NCBI GenBank assembly: GCA_023665275.1
Contig: JAMPEF010000001.1
Span: 227,135-291,134 of the forward strand
Length of the DNA stretch: 64,000 nucleotides
Source: Alistipes senegalensis
Lineage (GTDB): Bacteria > Bacillota > Clostridia > Oscillospirales > Ruminococcaceae
Direction of reading: 5' to 3'
The position numbers and the translations under genes were made by a program. Positions within the stretch are counted from its first letter, which is position 1. Every line of letters begins with the position of its first letter. Positions 19,074 through 27,169 of this stretch are shown piece by piece. The notes beneath the pieces are model-generated. The model searched no databases, was not told the DNA's origin, and saw only the letters and a list, made by a program, of their open reading frames with translations.

Positions 19074-20024
19074 ATGTATATAGGTTTTAGTGAGGCGGAA
19101 ACTTTCCTCCGAAACTGCAAAGACGCTGTAATAATTACTCACCGCAACCCCGACGGCGATTGTGTAGGCGCTGGATTTGCAATAAAAGAAATTCTCGGAC
19201 AGCTCGGAATAAGAAGCAGGGTTGTATGTCATGATGTATTCCCTAAAAGATATGATTTTCTTACAGAATCCGGAGCAGGTGAGGAGTTTGAACCACAGAC
19301 TATAATTTCCGTTGATGTTGCAGACCCTAAACTTATGGGAAAATATCAGGAAATTTACGGCGATAAAGTCCAGTTATGCATTGACCACCATGTTTCCAAC
19401 AAAAATTATGCCGAAAAAACTCTTTTAAGAGCAGAAGCTGCCGCCGCTTGTGAAGTTATCTATGATTTGGCAAAATTCATGGGCATTAAAATAACCGAAC
19501 ACTGTGCAAAATGTCTTTATACCGGAATTTCAACGGATTCAGGCTGTTTCAAGTTTGCGTGTACAAATCCGCATACCCATGAAGTCGCTGCTGAAATCAT
19601 GAAAGAATACAGCAATATTGACTTTGCAAGGATAAACCGCTATATGTTTGATGTCAAGTCTATGGGTCGTGTAAGGCTTGAAAGCAGACTCAATGAACTT
19701 GTTGAAACTTATCTTGACGGAAAATTATATATAATTGCAGTCACAAGGGAAATGATGTCAGAATTTGGCTTAAAAGACGAGGAACTTGAAGGCTTTGCAC
19801 CTCTTACAATTCAGTACGAAACCGCTGAAGTAGGTATTTTCATACGTCAGCGTGCAGACGATTATAAATGTTCATTCCGTTCAGCAGATAAAATAAACGT
19901 TTCAGAAATCTGTGAAACTCTCGGTGGCGGAGGTCATGCAAAAGCTGCTGGCTGTAATCTTTCCGGAAATCTTGACGATATAAAGAAACAGCTTGTTGAG
20001 GCTGTCGAAAAGGCTTTATCATGA
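19074..20024 (+). CDS. nrnA: DHH-family phosphoesterase, NrnA-type oligonuclease
   Basis: 316 aa. DHH-DHHA1 architecture. Metal-binding motifs are THRNPDGDCVGAG (about 22-34), SVDVADP (about 83-89) and DHHVSN (about 107-112). The DHHA1 glycine motif GGGGHAKAAG is at about 286-295. Relatives degrade short oligoribonucleotides and dephosphorylate pAp. Starts after GAGGTG. The TGA overlaps truB's ATG. Confidence 0.93.
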   Translation: MYIGFSEAETFLRNCKDAVIITHRNPDGDCVGAGFAIKEILGQLGIRSRVVCHDVFPKRYDFLTESGAGEEFEPQTIISVDVADPKLMGKYQEIYGDKVQLCIDHHVSNKNYAEKTLLRAEAAAACEVIYDLAKFMGIKITEHCAKCLYTGISTDSGCFKFACTNPHTHEVAAEIMKEYSNIDFARINRYMFDVKSMGRVRLESRLNELVETYLDGKLYIIAVTREMMSEFGLKDEELEGFAPLTIQYETAEVGIFIRQRADDYKCSFRSADKINVSEICETLGGGGHAKAAGCNLSGNLDDIKKQLVEAVEKALS

Positions 20025-20914
20025 ACGGTATATTATGCATAAACAAACCACAGAATTTCACATCATTTGATGTTGTAGCAAAGTTAAGAGGTATACTCGG
20101 CATGAAGCGTCTTGGTCATGCCGGTACTCTTGACCCTATGGCGACGGGTGTTCTGCCGGTTTTTGTCGGCACAGCTACAAAAGCGTGTGACATTATGCCG
20201 GATAACTCAAAAAGCTATTCTGCCGGTTTTCGTCTCGGACAAACCACAAACACTCAGGATGTGACCGGAAAAATTCTGACTACTTCCGACAAATCAGTAT
20301 CAGAAAATGATATTAATAAAATAATTCCCGAATTTATGGGAAAAATCATGCAGATACCGCCGATGTATTCGGCTGTGCAGGTCAATGGAAAGCGTCTTTA
20401 TGACCTTGCACGTCAGGGAATAGAAGTTGAACGTCAGCCACGTGAAATAGAAGTGGAAAATATTAATCTTATCAGCTATGACGAAAAAACACGTACCGGA
20501 AATATTTCTATATCGTGCGGAAAAGGTACTTATATACGGACTATTATTCACGATATAGGCGGAAAATTAGGCTGTGGCGGTATTATGACTTCTCTTGTAA
20601 GGACTTCCGCAAGTGGTTTTACTCTTAACGACTGCTACACGTTTGAAGAGGTTCAGCAGGCACGTGACGAAAATAATCTTGAAAGCCTTATACTTCCGGT
20701 TGAGAGGGTATTTAATTCCTTACCGAAACTCCGACTTAATGAACATCAAACAAAACTTTACAGAAATGGTGTCAAACTGGATTTGTCAAGAATACACAAC
20801 ATAAAAACAGATTGTAATTTATATTCCGTCTATGGATTCGACGGTGCTTTTATTGGTACAGCACTTGCGGAACACGAAAACGGTATATTGCGTGTCGGGA
20901 AAAATCTTGTGTGA
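20021..20914 (+). CDS. truB: tRNA pseudouridine(55) synthase
   Basis: 297 aa. Makes pseudouridine 55 in the T-loop of tRNA. The catalytic aspartate is in GHAGTLDPMATGVL (about 32-45), and QIPPMYSAVQVNGKRLYDLAR in two pieces (IPPMYSAVQVNGKRLY, ARQGIEVER) is the second signature. A PUA-like C-terminal end is present. 4-base overlap with the upstream gene; ribF follows 9 bases later. Confidence 0.96.
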   Translation: MNGILCINKPQNFTSFDVVAKLRGILGMKRLGHAGTLDPMATGVLPVFVGTATKACDIMPDNSKSYSAGFRLGQTTNTQDVTGKILTTSDKSVSENDINKIIPEFMGKIMQIPPMYSAVQVNGKRLYDLARQGIEVERQPREIEVENINLISYDEKTRTGNISISCGKGTYIRTIIHDIGGKLGCGGIMTSLVRTSASGFTLNDCYTFEEVQQARDENNLESLILPVERVFNSLPKLRLNEHQTKLYRNGVKLDLSRIHNIKTDCNLYSVYGFDGAFIGTALAEHENGILRVGKNLV

Positions 20915-20923
20915 GGTGATACA

Positions 20924-21808
20924 ATGGAAACAAAAAAACGTGCTGTAGCACTGGGACTTTTCGACGGCGTACATCTCGGACACCGTGCCGTGCTTGACCT
21001 TGCACTTGAACAGAAAAAAAACGGTCTGCAACCGGCTGTATTTACATTCAATCCGACGGCTGTACTCCGCAAGACAAGCGGTCAGGACGGCTATATATAT
21101 ACCCATATCCATAAATATAATATGCTTGCGGAATACGGTTTTTTATGTAATATATATTCTGTTCAGTTTGAGGAGCTTTGCGGAATGTCCGGTGAAGAAT
21201 TTGCGAAAAATATTCTTGCAAAGAAAATGAATGCGAAAATAGTCTGTTGCGGAAATAATTTCAGGTTCGGAAAAAATGCGTCATGCGGTGTTGAGGATTT
21301 GAGGCGTTTCGGTGAGCGTTACGGTTTTGAGGTACACACCGCTGAACCGGTAAAAATTAATGATATAACCGTATCTTCCGGTGAAATCAGGCGTTGCCTT
21401 GTCAGTGGTGAAATCGAAAGGGCAAATACTTTTTTAGGTATGCCGTATAAAATTTGTAATACAGTAGTTCACGGAAACGAAATAGGCAGAACTATAAATT
21501 TTCCGACGCTTAATCAGGAGTACTCAAAAGGGCAGCTTGTACTTAAATACGGTGTATATTTTACGACAACATATATAAATAAAATAAAATATAAATCTAT
21601 AACAAATATCGGAGTAAAACCCACTATTGCCGGAAAGCGTACACCTCTTGCGGAAACTCACATACTTGACTTTGCAGGTGACCTTTACGGGAAAAATATT
21701 ATGGTTGAGTTTCATAAATTTATCCGTCCTGAAATGAAATTCTCGTCTGTTGAGGAACTCAAAGAACAGATTTCAAAAGATATTGCCGTTGTACGTGAAA
21801 TTTTATAA
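20924..21808 (+). CDS. ribF: bifunctional riboflavin kinase / FAD synthetase
   Basis: 294 aa. The N-terminal FMN adenylyltransferase domain carries GLFDGVHLGHR (about 11-21) and VSSGEIRRCL (about 148-157). The C-terminal riboflavin kinase domain has GNEIGRTINFPTLN (about 183-196) and NIGVKPT. It makes FMN and FAD from riboflavin. Last gene of the infB operon in this genome; the following 92 bases have no clear terminator but include a TATAAT at about 21853. Confidence 0.94.
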   Translation: METKKRAVALGLFDGVHLGHRAVLDLALEQKKNGLQPAVFTFNPTAVLRKTSGQDGYIYTHIHKYNMLAEYGFLCNIYSVQFEELCGMSGEEFAKNILAKKMNAKIVCCGNNFRFGKNASCGVEDLRRFGERYGFEVHTAEPVKINDITVSSGEIRRCLVSGEIERANTFLGMPYKICNTVVHGNEIGRTINFPTLNQEYSKGQLVLKYGVYFTTTYINKIKYKSITNIGVKPTIAGKRTPLAETHILDFAGDLYGKNIMVEFHKFIRPEMKFSSVEELKEQISKDIAVVREIL

Positions 21809-21900
21809 AAATTCGCTTTACTTTCACGGCACTATCACAAAAAAATACTATTATATAATATCTGCAAAAATCAATGAAGCTGTTTCAGGGAGGGAATAGA

Positions 21901-22953
21901 ATGATTGAGGTTAAAAATCTCAGCAAGAAGTACGGCGACAAGCAAGCCGTGAAAAACATAAACTTTAAAGTAGAACAGGGTGAAATTTTAGGTTTTTTAG
22001 GTCCTAACGGAGCAGGAAAGTCAACTACTATGAATATGCTGACCGGTTATATTTCGTCAACGTCCGGACAGGTACTTGTAAACGGCGTTGATATATTTGA
22101 AGACCCTAAAAAAGCAAAGTCATCTATTGGTTATCTGCCGGAAATTCCGCCACTTTACATCGATATGACAATTGAGGGCTATCTTAATTTTGTATATGAC
22201 CTTAAGAAGTGCAAGCTACCACGCAAGGCACATCTTAAGGACGTATGCGACTTATGCAAGATAACGCACGTAAAAGACCGTATAATAAAAAACTTGTCAA
22301 AGGGCTATCGGCAGAGGGTAGGACTCGCACAGGCACTTATAAATAATCCGCCTGTTCTTATCCTTGACGAGCCAACAGTGGGACTTGACCCTAACCAGAT
22401 TATAGAAATCAGAACTCTTATTAAAAAATTAGGCAAAAAACATACAGTTATATTGTCATCGCATATACTTCCGGAAATTCAGGCGGTATGCGACAGGATA
22501 ATTATTATCAATAAAGGCGAGGTAGCCGCCGACGGTACAGCCGACGAAATCGCAAAACAGCTTACCAATGAACACAAAATGACTTTACGCATTGAGGGTA
22601 CAACAAAGACTTCCGCCGACAAGGAAGAAATAGTAAAGGCTATAAAATCACTCAAAGGCATAAAATACGTCCGTGCCGATATGGAACGTGAAAAAGGTAT
22701 TTACGATTACGACGTTGAAGCGGACGAATCAACCGACATACGCCGTTCACTTAATGCACTTTGTCGTGAAAAAGGCTGGAATATACTGATGTTACAGCTT
22801 TCAGACCTTACACTTGAAGATATATTCCTTAAAATTACTATGGGTGAAAATGATATTAAAATTGAACCCGAAAGACCACGCATAAATATAAAGTTTGAGG
22901 ACAATTCAGCAAACGATACCGACAACGAACAGGAAAACGGAGGTAATGAATAA
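21901..22953 (+). CDS. ABC transporter ATPase, GldA-like
   Basis: 350 aa from the ATG at 21901, which follows GGGAGG by 7 bases; an upstream in-frame ATG at 21874 precedes this site and is rejected. Walker A is GPNGAGKST (about 38-46), the signature is LSKGYRQRVG, and Walker B is PPVLILDEPT, then VGLDPNQI. The C-terminal extension (about 220-350) ends in an acidic tail. It energises the export-type ABC-2 permease encoded next (1-base overlap). The set resembles Bacteroidetes GldA-GldF-GldG; gliding is not implied here. Confidence 0.93.
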   Translation: MIEVKNLSKKYGDKQAVKNINFKVEQGEILGFLGPNGAGKSTTMNMLTGYISSTSGQVLVNGVDIFEDPKKAKSSIGYLPEIPPLYIDMTIEGYLNFVYDLKKCKLPRKAHLKDVCDLCKITHVKDRIIKNLSKGYRQRVGLAQALINNPPVLILDEPTVGLDPNQIIEIRTLIKKLGKKHTVILSSHILPEIQAVCDRIIIINKGEVAADGTADEIAKQLTNEHKMTLRIEGTTKTSADKEEIVKAIKSLKGIKYVRADMEREKGIYDYDVEADESTDIRRSLNALCREKGWNILMLQLSDLTLEDIFLKITMGENDIKIEPERPRINIKFEDNSANDTDNEQENGGNE

Positions 22954-23657
22954 TGGGGGCAATTTACAGACGTGAAGTAGGTGCATTTTTCACATCGGGA
23001 GTAGCTTATGTATTTCTTTCGGTGTTCTATCTTCTTTCGGGGTATTTCTTCTATGCTGGTGTAATAGGTTCAGGCAGGACGGATACATCACCTATGTTTA
23101 GCAGTATGTTTTTAATAATACTTTTTCTTATACCCATACTTACAATGCGACTTCTCAGCGAGGAAAAGAAAAACAAGACCGACCAGGGCTTATTGACTGC
23201 ACCCGTCGGGTTATGGGATATAGTTTTAGGTAAATATTTTGCGGCACTTACGCTTTTTATCATAGCGGAAAGCGTTGTATTTATTTATTCAATATTCCTT
23301 GCCGTTCTCGGTGATGTGGTATGGACAACTCTTTTAGGTAATTATTTTGCCATGTTGTTTTTAGGTTCGGCGTTCATAGCAGTGGGACTTTTCATATCAT
23401 CACTTACGGAAAATCAGATGGCATCTGCCGTGGCGAGTATGCTGGCGCTTTTCGTACTGTATCTTTTTGATTCGTTTGCTGTAAATATTTCAAATGAATA
23501 TATCAGCAAAGCAATTACATCACTTTCATTCTATTCAAGATATATTGAGTTCACACAGGGAATTTTCAGTCTTCCGAGTGTAGTATTTTTCCTTAGTGTT
23601 GCGTTTCTGTTCAATTTCTTCACTGTAAGAGTTCTTGATAAGAGACGCTGGGGATAA
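22953..23657 (+). CDS. ABC-2 type permease, GldF-like
   Basis: 234 aa with six predicted membrane helices. First residues IYRREVGAFFTSGVAYVFL and RLLSEEKKNKTDQGLLTAP (split as LLSEEKKNKTDQGLL) match the ABC2_membrane/GldF family. It is the membrane channel partner of the ATPase before it. TAATG overlap shows coupling. Substrate unknown. Confidence 0.9.
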   Translation: MGAIYRREVGAFFTSGVAYVFLSVFYLLSGYFFYAGVIGSGRTDTSPMFSSMFLIILFLIPILTMRLLSEEKKNKTDQGLLTAPVGLWDIVLGKYFAALTLFIIAESVVFIYSIFLAVLGDVVWTTLLGNYFAMLFLGSAFIAVGLFISSLTENQMASAVASMLALFVLYLFDSFAVNISNEYISKAITSLSFYSRYIEFTQGIFSLPSVVFFLSVAFLFNFFTVRVLDKRRWG

Positions 23658-23682
23658 TTTACAGAAAGGAAGGTATTTTCAG

Positions 23683-25284
23683 ATGAGCAAAAAAGAAATT
23701 GTAACAGATACGGCTTCAGTACCGGAAAAGCCAAGAAAACCTAAAAAAAATATGAAAAAATTTAAGTATGGCTCTATGTCGTTTGCGGTTATAGCACTTG
23801 TAATTGTACTTGTTGTTATCCTTAATCTTATATGCAGTATGCTTGCAAAGCGTTCACCGCTGAAAATAGACCTCACTGCTGATAACAGATACGAAATCAG
23901 TGAAGAATCAATAGATGCTATAAAAAATCTTAAAGGAGATGTTGAAATTACTGTCACATTCTCTAAGAGTGATTTTACATCAATGGCAAATTATTATCAG
24001 CAGATGTATCTTGCATATTACGGAATAAACGTCGAAACACCATATGATATGATACCATCTGTACTTGAAAAATACGAAATGTATGCACAACAGGGACAGG
24101 GCAATATTAAAGTACAGTACGTTGACATGAACAAAGACCCTGATATTATCGCAAAATACAGAAAGTTCTATAACAATGACATTCCGGAAGGAAGTATTAT
24201 AGTATTTTCCGGAAATAATGATAACGGACGTGTAAAAGTTATAAGTCAGGAAGAAATTATACAGATGATTGTACCAGCTAATACAAGTACAAATACAGCC
24301 GTTACTATGAATTTTGTCGGTGAAAGTACAATTACGTCGGCTGTTTTAGGCGTTACGGACTCAAACCCGATAAAAACGGCTTTTGCCTCCATGATGAACG
24401 GCGTTTCGATTACCGGTCAGGGCTATGAAACAATGACTTCAGATTTCATGTCATTTTTAGGTAAGAACGGCTATGACTGTACAGAGATTGATATTGCTAC
24501 AGATGAACTCAGTCCGGAAGAATACGACTTTGTAGTAGTACCTATGCCGGCTGTTGATTTCAGTGCGGATATTATAGGAAAATTAGGCGATTTCCTCTAT
24601 AACGGCGGAAATTATCAGAAAAATATGCTTTATATCCCTAATCTTTACGTCAACGATTTGCCGAATATAACTGAATTTCTTGCCGACTGGAGCATACAGG
24701 TTGACGAAAGTGCAGTACTTGACGATACAAACTGGATTGAGACTTATTTAGGATTTAATCAGAATGTAAACGTTAAACTTGAAATAAGCGATACTGAATC
24801 AGTAGGAACACTTCCTAATGAAACACTCCCCGTAGTTGCACCCGCAACAAGAAAACTTTCCATACTCTCAAAAAATAACGACAGTGTAGCAACATCTGTA
24901 CTCAAATCTATGGATACTTCATATGACCAGGATAATTCACAGACAGGTACAAGAGATGCCGTTGTTATATCCGTAAAGGAAACAAGTGCAGGTCTTGACA
25001 GATATTCAAGTCATCTGCTTGTGCTGGGAAGTTCTTTCATGATAAGTAATTCACTTCTCACACAGACAAACGCTTTCAATAATGCAAACGTAATCATGGG
25101 AATGATTAACACTATGACAGGTAAGGAAGCCTCCGCTGTAATTCCTGAAAAGGCATTACAACAGGCACTTATAACTCCGACGGCAAATCAGATGAACGGT
25201 ATAAAGATATTCACTATATATGTGATACCGGCTGTAGTCGCCGCCGCCGGAATAATTGTATTCTTAAGGAGACGCAACAAATGA
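23683..25284 (+). CDS. GldG-family ABC transporter auxiliary protein
   Basis: 533 aa from the ATG at 23683 after GAAAGGAAGG; the longer frame from 23635 runs through the permease end and is rejected. A charged cytoplasmic start, one membrane helix (about 38-62), a large outside domain (about 65-500, ABC_transp_aux-like, with KIDLTADNRYEISEES early), and a C-terminal helix (about 508-527) followed by RRRNK. GldG proteins are thought to bind or present substrate outside. Overlaps the next gene by 4 bases. Confidence 0.85.
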   Translation: MSKKEIVTDTASVPEKPRKPKKNMKKFKYGSMSFAVIALVIVLVVILNLICSMLAKRSPLKIDLTADNRYEISEESIDAIKNLKGDVEITVTFSKSDFTSMANYYQQMYLAYYGINVETPYDMIPSVLEKYEMYAQQGQGNIKVQYVDMNKDPDIIAKYRKFYNNDIPEGSIIVFSGNNDNGRVKVISQEEIIQMIVPANTSTNTAVTMNFVGESTITSAVLGVTDSNPIKTAFASMMNGVSITGQGYETMTSDFMSFLGKNGYDCTEIDIATDELSPEEYDFVVVPMPAVDFSADIIGKLGDFLYNGGNYQKNMLYIPNLYVNDLPNITEFLADWSIQVDESAVLDDTNWIETYLGFNQNVNVKLEISDTESVGTLPNETLPVVAPATRKLSILSKNNDSVATSVLKSMDTSYDQDNSQTGTRDAVVISVKETSAGLDRYSSHLLVLGSSFMISNSLLTQTNAFNNANVIMGMINTMTGKEASAVIPEKALQQALITPTANQMNGIKIFTIYVIPAVVAAAGIIVFLRRRNK

Positions 25285-26804
25285 ATAAATCCGTTAAAAC
25301 TATTATCGGACTCGGAGTGGCTGTGGTCGTTCTCGGAGGCGGTCTTGCTGCACTTATGCTTACAGAACCTAAAAATACAGATAATAATGAAAATCCCGTT
25401 TCAACTTCTGAAGAATCGTCGGAAACTTACGGTGATGGAATAGCTCTTATCAGGGACGAAAAATCCGGTGAGGAAGAGGGACTTATAAAAGAAGTGACTG
25501 TCAAGAATACTACAGATAATCTTCATGTTGTAATGAATACCGCACCTACAGAAGATTCAGCGGCGACATATACTCTTGATGGCTATGAAGACATTCCGCT
25601 GAATACCGCTGTAGTCGGAACTCTTGCTAATAATGCCGCTAATATGGTGACAAGCTCCATAGTTGACGAAAACTGCGAAAATCTTTTAAAATTCGGTCTT
25701 GACAAGCCACAGGCGGAAGTTGAAGTAAAATTCCAGACCGGAACGGTAAAGAAATTTCTTGTCGGAGATAAAGCACCGGCGAACTCCGCAACATATGTCA
25801 TGATTGATGGTGAAAAAACTGTCTATACGGTTGATACTTCATACGTCGCAAACTACAGCAAAACCCTTGACGAATTTGTAGATATTGTCATACTGGAAGA
25901 ACCGGCAGAAGAAGAATATCCGATAATAAACAGTCTCCGTATAGAGCGTGAAGACATTGATTATGATATTTTTCTTGAATACGACAAGAAAAGCAACGAT
26001 GGCAAATATACCGGTGGTACATCTGCAACGCACGTAATGATAGAGCCAACAGATGCTTATCTTACTGTGGAGCGTTCAGAGCCGGTAACTAACGGAATGT
26101 TTGGACTTACATCAGAGGGGGTATATTCGATTCACTGCAAGGAATCCGATATAGCCGGAGCAGGTCTCAAAGAGCCATTCTGTCGTGTAATTATGGATTG
26201 TGACGACGGCAATAATTATGTACTCCTTATGAGTGAGCCTTTCACGGATGAAAACAACAAAAAATGCTGTTATGCGATGTTTGAGAACGGCAATATAATT
26301 TATATTGTTGATACTGAAAAAGCTAAATGGAGTACTGTAATGCCTATTGATATAACATCAAGGATTATGATTGGCTCTTACGTATGGAATATAACTGAAT
26401 TAAGCGTCAGAACTGCCGATATATCGGAAGAATTTGTCATTGAACCTAAAGACAAATCCGCTGACAACAATAAAGCAGAATATTTCAACGTTAAAAGAAA
26501 CGGTGAAATTTTCGACAGTGAACGCTACAGAAAGTTCTATGGATTCCTTATAGATGCTGCCGCTGAAGAGTTCGCACTTGATGCTAAAATACCAAATACT
26601 TCACCGGCTGTCACTGTTGAATACACTGATTCTTATATGAAAAAATCTGTGAAAATAGAATTTTATGATAATACTGCACTTACAACGCTTATTGTCGTTG
26701 ATGGAAAAAGCAAATATATCTGTGCAAAATCATACGTAGATACTCTTGTTGAGAATATAAGGAGAATAGGAACAGGGGAGGACTATATTACAACATGGAA
26801 ATAA
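25281..26804 (+). CDS. membrane-anchored DUF4340 protein
   Basis: 507 aa. One N-terminal helix (about 6-28), then an exported region built of two DUF4340-like repeats (for example KFQTGTVKKFLVGDKAPAN and AKWSTVMPIDITSRIMI). DUF4340 proteins commonly follow GldA-F-G-like transporters. The role is unknown, probably substrate handling at the outer membrane face. ATGA overlap with the GldG-like gene makes this the fourth coupled gene of the module. Confidence 0.85.
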   Translation: MNKSVKTIIGLGVAVVVLGGGLAALMLTEPKNTDNNENPVSTSEESSETYGDGIALIRDEKSGEEEGLIKEVTVKNTTDNLHVVMNTAPTEDSAATYTLDGYEDIPLNTAVVGTLANNAANMVTSSIVDENCENLLKFGLDKPQAEVEVKFQTGTVKKFLVGDKAPANSATYVMIDGEKTVYTVDTSYVANYSKTLDEFVDIVILEEPAEEEYPIINSLRIEREDIDYDIFLEYDKKSNDGKYTGGTSATHVMIEPTDAYLTVERSEPVTNGMFGLTSEGVYSIHCKESDIAGAGLKEPFCRVIMDCDDGNNYVLLMSEPFTDENNKKCCYAMFENGNIIYIVDTEKAKWSTVMPIDITSRIMIGSYVWNITELSVRTADISEEFVIEPKDKSADNNKAEYFNVKRNGEIFDSERYRKFYGFLIDAAAEEFALDAKIPNTSPAVTVEYTDSYMKKSVKIEFYDNTALTTLIVVDGKSKYICAKSYVDTLVENIRRIGTGEDYITTWK

Positions 26805-26828
26805 TAACACAATAAAGGAGGATATTTA

Positions 26829-27110
26829 ATGAACGAAAATTTTTACACTTATAAAGGTTATCCGCTTGTGAGATGTCGGAATACTATTTACTATGGCTAT
26901 ATGTCCGATGATTACGTGATAATGATGAATATAATGTCTAAACAGAAGATAAATGATATGGAAGTTGCTGGAAAAGTAAAGGTCATACAGATGTCCACCG
27001 ACCCGACGCTTGACCCGTTAAAAGCCTGTACACGTAACATGGAGTGCATAGGGCTTTATGAAGCTCTTGATACTGCATATATATGGCTTGAAAAGGCACT
27101 TAATAAATAA
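26829..27110 (+). CDS. small conserved-looking orphan protein
   Basis: 93 aa, not recognised. Strong AAAGGAGG site. Compact, soluble, with several Met and Tyr (YKGYPLVRCRNTIYYGYMSD) and a C-terminal helix (YEALDTAYIWLEKALNK). The N-terminal part resembles a small beta-sheet. It closes the Gld-like operon, 24 bases after DUF4340, and precedes a strong terminator. Confidence 0.7.
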   Translation: MNENFYTYKGYPLVRCRNTIYYGYMSDDYVIMMNIMSKQKINDMEVAGKVKVIQMSTDPTLDPLKACTRNMECIGLYEALDTAYIWLEKALNK

Positions 27111-27114
27111 AAAG

Positions 27115-27147
27115 AAATTCCGGAATTTTTAAAATTCCGGAATTTTT
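27115..27147. terminator. bidirectional intrinsic terminator
   Basis: Perfect 15-base-pair stem, arms AAATTCCGGAATTTT and AAAATTCCGGAATTT, T-run on the plus strand and A-rich side on the other. It separates the converging 26829-27110 and GH94 genes. Confidence 0.9.
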
Positions 27148-27169
27148 TGTATTATGTGTGTGAATTTTT

